Shown: in pieces, positions 1 to 6,581 of the stretch
How the letters are laid out: every line of letters starts with the position of its first letter
Position numbering within the stretch: position 1 is the stretch's first letter
Source: CAZAPV01 sp964487195
GTDB taxonomy: Bacteria > Patescibacteriota > Patescibacteriia > SG8-24
NCBI GenBank assembly: GCA_964487195.1
Contig: CAZAPV010000031.1
Coordinates: 1 to 10,936 of the forward strand
Direction: 5' to 3'
Length of the DNA stretch: 10,936 bases
The notes under the pieces: generated by a model
What the model saw: the letters and a program-made list of their open reading frames with translations, nothing else
Database searches by the model: none
Told to the model about the DNA's origin: nothing
Position numbers and translations under genes: made by a program

Positions 1-213
1 CGTTTGCACCAGGATGCCCGGGAGCAGGTAGTTGATGTAGCTGCCGGCCGAGGTGGCGATCGCGCCGCCGAAGACGTACGCGAACAGCAGCACGAACATG
101 ATCGGCTGCACGAAGGAAAAAATGACGAGCTGCGGCAGACGGCGGTAGCGGAGCAGGTTGCGCTTGGTCATCACGAGCACGTCCGACACTGCGAAGGAAA
201 ATCGTGAAGACAT
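1..213 (-). CDS. ABC-2 type exporter permease, DrrB-like (partial, C-terminus beyond left edge)
   Basis: This is the first 71 codons of an open frame that runs off the left edge. After a basic N-terminus with the KRNLLRYRRLPQ stretch, a hydrophobic segment (FSFVQPIMFVLLFAYVFGG) fits the first transmembrane helix, followed by SYINYLLPGILVQT, a pattern typical of DrrB-type ABC-2 permeases. The family forms the membrane channel of ATP-driven exporters of drugs, lipids or glycan precursors. The ATG lies one base after the TAA stop of the DrrA-like ATPase gene, so the two are almost certainly translationally coupled and form one transporter. No Shine-Dalgarno sequence precedes the ATG, which agrees with coupling. 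The substrate cannot be told from the sequence, and the remaining membrane helices are outside the window. Confidence 0.88.
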   Translation of the reverse strand, partial: MSSRFSFAVSDVLVMTKRNLLRYRRLPQLVIFSFVQPIMFVLLFAYVFGGAIATSAGSYINYLLPGILVQT

Positions 214-214
214 A

Positions 215-1312
215 TTATTCGGCGCCATGGCCGGTCAATTTCATGAAGACGTCGTCGAGCGACGGCCGGCGCAGGATGACGTCGGAGATGCGGAGCGACG
301 CCGCGTCGAGCTCGCGCACGACGTCGACGAGCACAGCCGCACCGCCGGAAACCGGCATGGTGACGATCCCGGCGTTCTCATTGGCGTTGGGCTGCGCTTG
401 GCCGAACCGGCCGATCAATCCTGCGGCGCGCGCCGCCTCGCGGTGGTCGGCGAGGTGCAATTCGAGCACGTCGCCGCCGACCTTGCGCTTCAGTTCGTCC
501 GCCGTCCCTTCGGCGATGATGACGCCGTGATCGATGACGAAGATTTTGTGCGCCAGCTGATCGGCTTCTTCCAGATACTGCGTGGTGAGCAGCACCGTCG
601 TGCCCTGTTCGACCAGCTCGCGAATGACGTTCCACATCTGGAAACGGCTGCGCGGATCGAGGCCGGTGGTCGGCTCGTCGAGGAACAGCAGTTTCGGCCG
701 GATGATGATGCTCGCGGCGAGGTCCAGCCGTCGGCGCATGCCGCCGGAGTACGTTTTGAGCGGACGATCGGCGGCGTCGGTGAGTTCGAATTGCGCGAGG
801 AGTTCCGCGGCGCGGGCGCGGGCGGTTTTCTTGTCGAGGTGGTACAGCCGAGCGACCATTTCGAGATTCTCGCGGCCGGTGAGGAAATCGTCGACCGCGG
901 CGTATTGGCCGGTGAGGCCGATCACCGAGCGCAGCTTTTGCGCGTCGCGGACGACGTCGAAACCGGCGACCGTGACCTGGCCGGCGTCGGCCGTGAGGAG
1001 CGTGGTCATGATGCGCACGAGCGTCGTTTTGCCGGCGCCGTTCGGACCGAGGAGCGCCGTGACGCTGCCGCGCGTGACGTCGAGGGTGACGCCGTCGAGC
1101 GCCTTCATTTTTCCGTAGCGCTTGGTGACGTTGCGAACCGCGATGATGTTATCCGTCTCGCGGGCGGTTTTCGCTGGCGCGGGACGGTCGAGGACGATGT
1201 CGATCAGATCATGGACATGCCAGCCGGCATCCTGAAGCGCGCGCATCACCTGTTCGTTGGTCATGCCGTATTTGCGCGCGTCTTCGATGTATTTCCGGAC
1301 TTCGGTATTCAT
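215..1312 (-). CDS. ABC exporter ATPase, DrrA-like, with N-terminal UBA-like helical extension
   Basis: The protein has 365 residues. Residues 57-365 are a complete DrrA-type nucleotide-binding protein: Walker A GPNGAGKTT (89-97), Q-loop Q136, signature YSGGMRRRLDLA (188-199), Walker B LLFLDEP (208-214), and TTQYLEEAD (243-251) with Gln at the usual switch-His position, which is normal for this family. The C-terminal PSLDDVFMKLTGH segment is the family region thought to contact the permease. Residues 1-45 are an additional small helical domain (EVRKYIEDARKYGMT...LQDAGW), not part of classical DrrA. It resembles short helical modules I associate with Patescibacteria membrane proteins. The protein powers export by the permease encoded one base downstream. 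The start is only 7 nt after a tRNA-Gln gene and lacks a Shine-Dalgarno sequence. The ATPase call is firm; the substrate is unknown. Confidence 0.95.
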   Translation of the reverse strand: MNTEVRKYIEDARKYGMTNEQVMRALQDAGWHVHDLIDIVLDRPAPAKTARETDNIIAVRNVTKRYGKMKALDGVTLDVTRGSVTALLGPNGAGKTTLVRIMTTLLTADAGQVTVAGFDVVRDAQKLRSVIGLTGQYAAVDDFLTGRENLEMVARLYHLDKKTARARAAELLAQFELTDAADRPLKTYSGGMRRRLDLAASIIIRPKLLFLDEPTTGLDPRSRFQMWNVIRELVEQGTTVLLTTQYLEEADQLAHKIFVIDHGVIIAEGTADELKRKVGGDVLELHLADHREAARAAGLIGRFGQAQPNANENAGIVTMPVSGGAAVLVDVVRELDAASLRISDVILRRPSLDDVFMKLTGHGAE

Positions 1313-1319
1313 ATTTTGA

Positions 1320-1393
1320 TGGCTGCGGGACTAGGACTCGAACCTAGATAAGCAGATTCAGAGTCTGCTGTCCTACCATTAGACGATCCCGCA
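1320..1393 (-). tRNA. tRNA-Gln (anticodon CUG), CCA encoded
   Basis: Read on the minus strand, the 74 nt fold into a standard cloverleaf. The acceptor stem is TGCGGGA with TCCCGCA (U1-A72, as is usual in bacterial tRNA-Gln), U8 is present, and the D-arm is GTCT/GGAC around AATGGTA. The anticodon stem GCAGA/TCTGC holds the loop CTCTGAA with anticodon CTG (reads CAG, Gln). The variable loop is 4 nt, the T-arm is CTAGG-TTCGAGT-CCTAG, and the discriminator is G followed by genomic CCA. It sits 7 nt upstream of the drrA-like ATG, so both are probably co-transcribed. Confidence 0.96.
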
Positions 1394-1409
1394 CTAAAGC
1401 TCGACGAAG

Positions 1410-1438
1410 AATATACCTTTTGTGCTCGTCGGTGGCAA
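1410..1438 (-). promoter_or_regulatory. Sigma70-type promoter of tRNA-Gln and the drrAB-like genes
   Basis: On the minus strand TTGCCA (1438-1433) and TATATT (1415-1410) are separated by exactly 17 nt. The tRNA 5' end lies 16 nt after the -10 box, so the predicted start leaves a short 5' leader for RNase P to remove. No other promoter is evident before drrA. Confidence 0.75.
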
Positions 1439-1484
1439 GTGGAGCGTCTCGCGACTTCTTGGCAATCATGGGGACAATATCCGC

Positions 1485-1513
1485 TTGTAGAGGGGGCAAA
1501 AATTTGCTATACT
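1485..1513 (+). promoter_or_regulatory. Sigma70-type promoter of the tail-fibre-like adhesin operon
   Basis: TTGTAG (1485-1490) and TATACT (1508-1513) are 17 nt apart, and a TG one base before the -10 makes it an extended -10. A transcript starting near 1520 would have a leader of about 50 nt before the ATG at 1570. It diverges from the tRNA-Gln promoter, with the two -35 boxes about 46 bp apart. Confidence 0.7.
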
Positions 1514-1569
1514 GCTCTCATTGCGGTCATCAAAGTTCCTTAATTTTCGTTCGGCTAAAGACAAATTTC

Positions 1570-4254
1570 ATGCGCAAAACGTCGCACATCTTTAAAAAAG
1601 CAACCATTTTTTTCTTCGTCGCGGCGTTCGCGGTTCTGGGGGGGGGCCATTTGTTTGCGATCGCAGCCCCCATTTATGCTCCAGGCGAAACGCTCAATCC
1701 GAGCTGCAGCCCGACCGACCCTAATTGCACGGTGACGGTTATCAGAGCCGCGGAGACCTTTGTCGTCGCCGATCTGGCGGCGAGAGACGCGCTTACGAAT
1801 TTGCAGGCGGGCGACGCCGTGGTAGTGACTGACATCAACGAGACCTTTCGATATACCCAAGACGGAACATGGCAACTCCTCTCCAAGACGATTCTTCCCC
1901 GGATAATTCTTGTCGCCGATCTGGCGGCGAGAGACGCGCTTACGAATTTGCAGGTCGGTGATGTCGTGGTGGTGACCGACCTCAATGAAACCTTCGCCTA
2001 TACCCAAACCGGAACGTGGCAGGAGTTTTCCAAAACGCTTCTGGCCAACACCTATGTCGTGCCGGATATCGCCGCGCTCAATGCATTGCCCAATCTTCAA
2101 GCCGGCGATGTCGGCATCGTGACCGGCCTCGGCGGCGCGTCGTATGTCCGTACGCAATTCGGCACCTGGCAGGAAATACATCCCATCACGTCAGTGGTTG
2201 CGCTTAGCATTGCGCATACCTATGTGGTTGCGGACGAGGCGGCGCGCGACGCTTTGACGGAGCCGCAGGCAGGGGATGTCGCGGTCGTTCTCAGTTCGAA
2301 CACGACCTATATCTACACGCAACTGGGAACATGGCAGCAGCTGCTCACGCCGGTGAGCCAAGTCCTTTCCGTAAACGCAAAGACGGGCACCGTCGTTCTG
2401 AATTCCGATGACGTGCTTGAGGGTTTGGCAAATCAATATTTCACTCCGACGCGCGCGCACGCGGCGTTTTCGGCGGCGAGCCCTCTTACGTATGATCCTT
2501 CCGCGGGAGCGTTCAGTCTCTCATTGACCTCGCCTCTCGTGGTGAACGGATCGAGTTTATCTCTCGACCCCGCGCAACTGAACTTGGACGATCTCGGCGG
2601 AACGTTGAGCATCACCAAAGGCGGCACGGGGGCCGCGACCGCGGCGGCGGCGCTCACCGCATTGTTACCAGACCAGAGCGCCAGCGCCGGAAAATTTCTC
2701 ATGACGGACGGCACGCAAGCAAGCTGGATGCCAATGCCCGGAGTGGAAAGCGAACCAGCCTCCTGGGATTCCATCACCGGCAAACCGACTACGCTTGCTG
2801 GATTTGGAATCACGGACGCCTTTTCCGGCGCCTACGCCGACCTCACCGGCAAGCCGACACTATTTTCAGGGAGCTACGCCGATCTCACCGACAAGCCGAC
2901 CATTCCCGATGGCACCTTCGCAAGCCTCTCCGGCAAACCGACCACCATCGCCGGCTACGGCATCACCGACGCCTTCTCCGGCAGCTACGCCGATCTCACC
3001 GGCAAGCCGACCTTTGATTCTTTGGCCCCAACCCAGACAGGAAATACCGGTAAATTTTTGACGACGAACGGCTCCGTGACTTCTTGGGCCGCCATCCCGT
3101 TCGCATCGTGGGGCTCGATCACCGGCACGCTCGCGAATCAAACCGATCTCGTAACCGCTCTGGCGGCAAAAGAGCCGACCGTCACTGCCGGCACGACCGG
3201 TCAATATTATCGCGGCGACAAGAGCTGGCGGACGCTCGACAAGTCCGCCATCGGACTCGGCAATGTTGAAAATATCGCGCTCGCGACATGGCCAGGTTCG
3301 GCGAACATCACGACGCTCGGGACGATCGTGACCGGCGTCTGGAACGGAACCGCGATCGCTCTTGGAAACGGCGGTACAGGAGCGACGTCGGCGAGCGGCG
3401 CGCGGACGAATCTCGGATTGGGAACGCTCGCGACGCAAAACGGCACGTTCAGCGGCGCGTCATCCGGTACGAATACGGGCGACGTGACGATCGGTACGGG
3501 GAACGGCCTGTCGCTATCGGGGCAATCGCTCTCTCTGGCGATCGCTTCCGCGTCTGTCGCCGGCGCGCTCAGCAGCACGGATTGGGGCATTTTTAACGCA
3601 AAAGGAAACGGCACGGTGACGAGCGTCACCGGTTCCGGAGGCACGACCGGGCTCACCCTCGGCGGCGGTCCCATCACGACGTCCGGTACGCTTACGTTGG
3701 GCGGTATCTTGGGTATCGCAAACGGCGGTACGGGGCAAACGAGCTATACCGACGGCCAGCTTTTGATCGGCAACTCCACCGGAAACACGCTCACCAAAGC
3801 AACTCTTACGGCGGGCAGCGGGATCAGCATCACTAATGGACCGGGCAGCATCACGATTTCGAACAGTGCCACAAATGGCGCGCCGGCGATGCTTGCGGGT
3901 ACGTCGAACAATACCAATACCGCGAACGGCAGATTCTACGCGCTTATGGGCGATTCGCCTGGCAATGGCGTCGATTCTTCAGCTGGCACGCGCACGCTGA
4001 TTTCGCGAGGCGGCACGATCAAGAACCTCTACGTCATCTTGTCGGGGGTTGTGGGATCCGGAAAAACGAACACCTACACGATCTACAAGAACGGCATCGC
4101 GACCGCCTTGGCCGCGAGCGTCTCCGGCACGACGGCGACATCGGGGAACGACACCATCCACGGCGTCAGCGTGGTGGCGGGCGATGAGATCGGCATCGAA
4201 GTCACGAGTCAGACGAATACAAAACTCGGCTGGGCGGTCGATTTCACCAACTAG
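1570..4254 (+). CDS. Secreted repeat adhesin built of phage tail-fibre-like modules
   Basis: The start at 1570 gives 894 residues beginning with a signal peptide (basic MRKTSHIFKK, hydrophobic core, likely cut near residue 32). The mature N-terminus APGETLNPSCSPTDPNC is a style I associate with Patescibacteria surface proteins. Four repeats follow (about residues 64-105, 113-154, 160-202, 217-259) with the pattern VADLAARDAL..LQAGDVVVVT....YTQ.GTWQ. Next are ITGKPTTLAGYGITDAFSG and SYADLTGKP repeats (398-482), then GQYYRGDKSWR, LGNVENIAL, NGGTGAT and GTNTGDVT motifs (500-660), all common in phage tail fibres. A distinct C-terminal beta-rich domain (about 776-894) may bind ligand. No sortase signal or membrane anchor is visible. 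I infer a role in surface attachment. A G9 tract interrupts the signal-peptide codons. A longer frame from 1420 is rejected because the promoter lies inside it. Confidence 0.85.
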   Translation: MRKTSHIFKKATIFFFVAAFAVLGGGHLFAIAAPIYAPGETLNPSCSPTDPNCTVTVIRAAETFVVADLAARDALTNLQAGDAVVVTDINETFRYTQDGTWQLLSKTILPRIILVADLAARDALTNLQVGDVVVVTDLNETFAYTQTGTWQEFSKTLLANTYVVPDIAALNALPNLQAGDVGIVTGLGGASYVRTQFGTWQEIHPITSVVALSIAHTYVVADEAARDALTEPQAGDVAVVLSSNTTYIYTQLGTWQQLLTPVSQVLSVNAKTGTVVLNSDDVLEGLANQYFTPTRAHAAFSAASPLTYDPSAGAFSLSLTSPLVVNGSSLSLDPAQLNLDDLGGTLSITKGGTGAATAAAALTALLPDQSASAGKFLMTDGTQASWMPMPGVESEPASWDSITGKPTTLAGFGITDAFSGAYADLTGKPTLFSGSYADLTDKPTIPDGTFASLSGKPTTIAGYGITDAFSGSYADLTGKPTFDSLAPTQTGNTGKFLTTNGSVTSWAAIPFASWGSITGTLANQTDLVTALAAKEPTVTAGTTGQYYRGDKSWRTLDKSAIGLGNVENIALATWPGSANITTLGTIVTGVWNGTAIALGNGGTGATSASGARTNLGLGTLATQNGTFSGASSGTNTGDVTIGTGNGLSLSGQSLSLAIASASVAGALSSTDWGIFNAKGNGTVTSVTGSGGTTGLTLGGGPITTSGTLTLGGILGIANGGTGQTSYTDGQLLIGNSTGNTLTKATLTAGSGISITNGPGSITISNSATNGAPAMLAGTSNNTNTANGRFYALMGDSPGNGVDSSAGTRTLISRGGTIKNLYVILSGVVGSGKTNTYTIYKNGIATALAASVSGTTATSGNDTIHGVSVVAGDEIGIEVTSQTNTKLGWAVDFTN
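1638..1646 (+). repeat. G9 homopolymer in signal-peptide codons (possible phase-variation tract)
   Basis: Nine consecutive G bases encode part of the Leu-Gly-Gly-Gly run at the end of the signal peptide of the tail-fibre-like adhesin. At nine the frame is intact. Loss of one G leads to TGA at 1733-1735 and gain of one leads to TAA at 1722-1724, so either change would switch the protein off. Confidence 0.75.
1765..1807 (+). repeat. 43-nt exact direct repeat, copy 1 (adhesin repeat 1)
   Basis: The stretch is identical base for base to 1912-1954. It encodes the VADLAARDALTNLQ core of the first 49-residue repeat unit. The 147-nt distance is a multiple of three, so recombination between copies would remove or add a unit in frame. 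Confidence 0.9.
1912..1954 (+). repeat. 43-nt exact direct repeat, copy 2 (adhesin repeat 2)
   Basis: This is the second exact copy of the sequence at 1765-1807. The third and fourth protein repeats of the family (from about 2047 and 2218) have diverged at the DNA level, so this pair is the youngest duplication. Confidence 0.9.
2761..3015 (+). repeat. Tandem SITGKP / ITDAFSG / YADLTGKP repeats within the adhesin
   Basis: Short in-frame units alternate between a TGKPTT(L/I)AG(F/Y)GITDAFSG type and an SYADLT(G/D)KPT type. Similar units are widespread in phage tail fibres. The DNA copies are close to each other around 2930-3010 and 2820-2860. Confidence 0.85.
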
Positions 4255-4256
4255 CG

Positions 4257-5540
4257 ATGCGGCGCATCTTTTCCACGCTCCTTCTTGCCGTCGTTTCTTT
4301 CGGTCTTTCCGCCGAAGCGGTTTTTGCGTCGGCGAGCGACGGCACGATCGATCCGCAGCATCATTTTGCATGGAGCGAAGGTTTCGGCTGGCTCAATTTC
4401 GCAGCCGATCAGAGCAACATCCACGTCACCGACTCGACGCTCACGGGGTACATATGGAGCCAAAATGGCGGTTGGATTAATTTGGCCCCCACGAATGGGG
4501 GAGTCATGAACGACGGGGAGGGCCATCTTTCGGGATCCGCATGGGCCGCGATGATCGGCTGGAGAAGCTTTCAGGGAATCACCATCGATGCGCAGGGATA
4601 CTTTCATGGAGTTTCGCAGAGCGTGAACGGCGATCGATTCACCTTCGATTGCGATTCCTGCAGCGTTCGGACCGATTGGCGGCCGGTGAGCGTGCGATCG
4701 ACCGGCAGCGGAGGGGGAACGTCCGGCAGCGCCGCGCTTCTCGTGGGCACCGATATCACCGTTACGATGCTCTCCGCCACTTCGGTCAAGATTAATTGGG
4801 ATACCGCGGCTGCGGCGCATGGAACCGTCTACTACGGCGTCACGACTTCCTATAACAATTCCGTCGCAGAGCTCGATGCCGTTACGCATCATGAAGCGCG
4901 CCTTACGGATCTCGCTGCCGGCACGACATATCATTACGAAATTTGTTCCACGGACGGGACGGGGAACCAAAGCTGCTCCTACGACCTCACCTTTGCCATC
5001 CCCGCGGCGCTTCCGTCACCCGTTCCTTCGGCGCCGCCGGGCGCAGCGTACGATCCCGCGCAGGCGGCGGCGTCCGCGCCCACAATAGACATCAATGAAG
5101 GATGGCCGACAGCGGCAGGCGCATCTGCGCCCTGCGCGTCGGGATCACTGCTGAAGTTGGCGAATGATCATGACCCCGCAACGGCCGATGACACGACGGT
5201 GTGGTATTGCGGCACGGACGGGAAACGACATGCCTTTTTTAACAGCCAAGTATTTCATAGCTGGTATACGGATTTTTCTTCGGTGCAGATTGTCGATCCG
5301 TCGCGGCTTTCGGCAATTCCAATCGGAAGCCAGGTGAGATATCGGCCGGGGATTCGAATGATTCAAACGCCTTCGGATCCGAGGGTGTATGTCGTTGCCC
5401 AAGGCGGCGTCGTCCGGTGGGTCGAAAATGAGGCGACCGCTCGATTACTCTATGGCACGGCGTGGAATACGTTCATTGACGACATTTCGAATGAACGGCT
5501 GGCGGCCTACACGATCGGTTTGCCGATCATTTCCTCGTGA
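4257..5540 (+). CDS. Secreted surface protein: GWINF-type repeats, FN3-like domain, DGKR-type C-terminal domain
   Basis: The 427-residue protein has a signal peptide (1-26, ending VFASA). Residues 28-142 hold repeated FAWSEGFGWLNF, YIWSQNGGWINL and AWAAMIGWRSF units, ending in a CDSC motif and TDWRP. Residues 165-247 fit a fibronectin type III-like sandwich (TSVKINWDT, VYYGVT, HHEARLTDLAAGTTYHYEI). A Pro/Ala-rich linker follows (248-275). The C-terminal part (291-427) has the pattern VWYCGTDGKRHAFFN...W, LSAIPIGSQVRYRPG, DPRVYVVAQGGVVRWV, a module I associate with Patescibacteria exported proteins. No enzyme motif is seen. The ATG lies 2 nt after the adhesin stop codon, without a Shine-Dalgarno sequence, so the two are translationally coupled and probably act together at the cell surface. 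Confidence 0.85.
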   Translation: MRRIFSTLLLAVVSFGLSAEAVFASASDGTIDPQHHFAWSEGFGWLNFAADQSNIHVTDSTLTGYIWSQNGGWINLAPTNGGVMNDGEGHLSGSAWAAMIGWRSFQGITIDAQGYFHGVSQSVNGDRFTFDCDSCSVRTDWRPVSVRSTGSGGGTSGSAALLVGTDITVTMLSATSVKINWDTAAAAHGTVYYGVTTSYNNSVAELDAVTHHEARLTDLAAGTTYHYEICSTDGTGNQSCSYDLTFAIPAALPSPVPSAPPGAAYDPAQAAASAPTIDINEGWPTAAGASAPCASGSLLKLANDHDPATADDTTVWYCGTDGKRHAFFNSQVFHSWYTDFSSVQIVDPSRLSAIPIGSQVRYRPGIRMIQTPSDPRVYVVAQGGVVRWVENEATARLLYGTAWNTFIDDISNERLAAYTIGLPIISS

Positions 5541-5560
5541 GAAAGGTGTTCCGAATGAGC

Positions 5561-5566
5561 TATAAT
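5561..5566 (+). promoter_or_regulatory. Perfect -10 box (TATAAT) placed for a leaderless transcript
   Basis: TATAAT ends 8 nt before the ATG at 5575, so initiation at the usual distance would begin the mRNA at or within a few bases of the start codon. No convincing -35 hexamer is found at 16-18 nt, and no Shine-Dalgarno sequence exists. Confidence 0.6.
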
Positions 5567-5574
5567 TATTTCAT

Positions 5575-6549
5575 ATGAATCTCTCCATGCGCCGGAACGC
5601 CGTTCCGCTCATCCTCATCGCGCTCTTCGCAGCAGGCGGCGTATGGCTTCTTGTCGCCGTCCGAAAGCCGGCGCCGGAACCGGTCGTGTGCACGATGGAA
5701 GCCAAGCAATGTCCGGACGGCAGTTATGTCGGCCGCAGCGGGCCGAATTGCGAGTTCGCGCCCTGCCCGTCGTCGTCGCTTCCGTCCGGTAACTGCACGT
5801 CGGATGCCCAATGTCCGCCAGGCTCGATGTGCCAGGCAACCCAGGGCTCGGGCACGGTTTCGCCGAACGGCGGGTCATCGACCTTCACGATCGAGAAGGG
5901 CGAATGCAAATGGAAAGAGGGAAACCGTTGCGGCGCGACCGCTGACTGCCAGGCCGGACTGATCTGCCACAACTACGTCTGCACGTCTCCCCAGGACGGG
6001 GAATGCGCCGGTCCTGATGCGAAGTGCCCTCAAGGATACCGCTGCGTACAGGATTGCGGTCCGCCGGTGGTCCGCCAGGACGAACCGCCGCCGGGTTGGC
6101 ACTGCCTGCTCGAAGAGGTCGCATCGCAGCCGCGGATGTGTCCGATCTGCCTCGCCTCGAACACCGTCATCGATACGCCGAACGGCACCATCAGCGTGAG
6201 GAACGTAAAGACCGGCACCGTCGTCTGGTCCATTGATCGCCATGGCACAAAAATCGCGAGCGAAGTCGTGCGCGTGTCACGGGTGCCGGTTCCGGCCACG
6301 CACCGCGTCATTCATCTCGTCATGAAGGACGGCCGCGAAGTCTGGGCCTCGCCCGATCATCCGACGGCCGACGGCCGGCGCGTCGCCGATCTCCGCGCGG
6401 GCGACGCCTACAGCGGCGGCACCGTCGCCGCGGCCGACACCGTCCCGTACTGGGATACGGCAACCTATGACCTTCTGCCTGCCGGCGACACCGGCGCGTA
6501 CTGGGCGAACGGCATCCTGCTCGGCAGCACGCTCGCCGGTCAGGAGTGA
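5575..6549 (+). CDS. Membrane-anchored cysteine-rich protein with C-terminal Hint domain
   Basis: The protein has 324 residues. Residues 8-29 form one hydrophobic anchor, probably leaving the rest outside. A cysteine-rich part follows: CTMEAKQCPDGSYVGR...CEFAPC (39-64), then further Cys-x-PGSMC, CGATADCQAGLIC and CPQGYRC units (74-161), probably disulphide-bonded. Residues 189-320 fit a Hint (hedgehog/intein) domain: CLASNTVIDTPNG (from C192), VRNVKTGTVVWSIDRHG, HRVIHLVMKDGREVWASPDHPTADGR with the block-B-like His262, LRAGD, and a final TYDLLPAGDTGAYWANGILLGSTL. The C-terminal HN of inteins is absent and no downstream extein exists, so splicing is excluded. Hedgehog-like N-terminal autocleavage at C192 is possible but unproven. 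The ATG at 5575 follows a TATAAT box closely, suggesting a leaderless mRNA. A second in-frame ATG four codons later is less likely. Confidence 0.8.
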   Translation: MNLSMRRNAVPLILIALFAAGGVWLLVAVRKPAPEPVVCTMEAKQCPDGSYVGRSGPNCEFAPCPSSSLPSGNCTSDAQCPPGSMCQATQGSGTVSPNGGSSTFTIEKGECKWKEGNRCGATADCQAGLICHNYVCTSPQDGECAGPDAKCPQGYRCVQDCGPPVVRQDEPPPGWHCLLEEVASQPRMCPICLASNTVIDTPNGTISVRNVKTGTVVWSIDRHGTKIASEVVRVSRVPVPATHRVIHLVMKDGREVWASPDHPTADGRRVADLRAGDAYSGGTVAAADTVPYWDTATYDLLPAGDTGAYWANGILLGSTLAGQE

Positions 6550-6555
6550 TATACT
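6547..6555 (+). promoter_or_regulatory. Extended -10 (TGaTATACT) overlapping the stop codon of the Hint gene
   Basis: The TGA stop of the upstream gene supplies the TG of an extended -10 element followed directly by TATACT. A start near 6562 would leave a leader of about 20 nt without a Shine-Dalgarno sequence. No clear -35 was identified, which extended -10 promoters can tolerate. Confidence 0.5.
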
Positions 6556-6581
6556 TTGCATAGCAATTTTTGAACACCACT

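Noticed and set aside
158..1351. A plus-strand open frame of nearly 400 codons antisense to the DrrA-like gene and running into the tRNA.
   Set aside because: The minus strand carries all ABC ATPase motifs in order, while this frame is Arg/Asp/Glu-rich low complexity and overlaps the tRNA gene.
1420..1569. A 50-codon N-terminal extension of the adhesin from an ATG-like start at 1420.
   Set aside because: The promoter at 1485-1513 lies inside it and the extension precedes a normal signal peptide, which would then be internal.
1759..2346. A CRISPR-like array, because of regularly spaced repeats.
   Set aside because: The repeats are in-frame protein repeats of an open reading frame with diverging copies, not short identical palindromic repeats with unique spacers.
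1570..4254. A prophage remnant, because of the tail-fibre-like sequence.
   Set aside because: No capsid, tail assembly, integrase or lysis gene is nearby, and the protein has a Sec signal peptide that phage fibres lack.
6139..6549. An intein in the Hint-domain gene.
   Set aside because: There is no C-terminal His-Asn followed by Cys/Ser/Thr, no C-extein and no endonuclease domain; it is a terminal Hint domain.
6570..6581. TTG at 6570 as the start of the CIWAG/Gmad2 protein.
   Set aside because: It adds only four residues before an ATG followed by a typical anchor sequence; neither has a Shine-Dalgarno sequence, so ATG is preferred.
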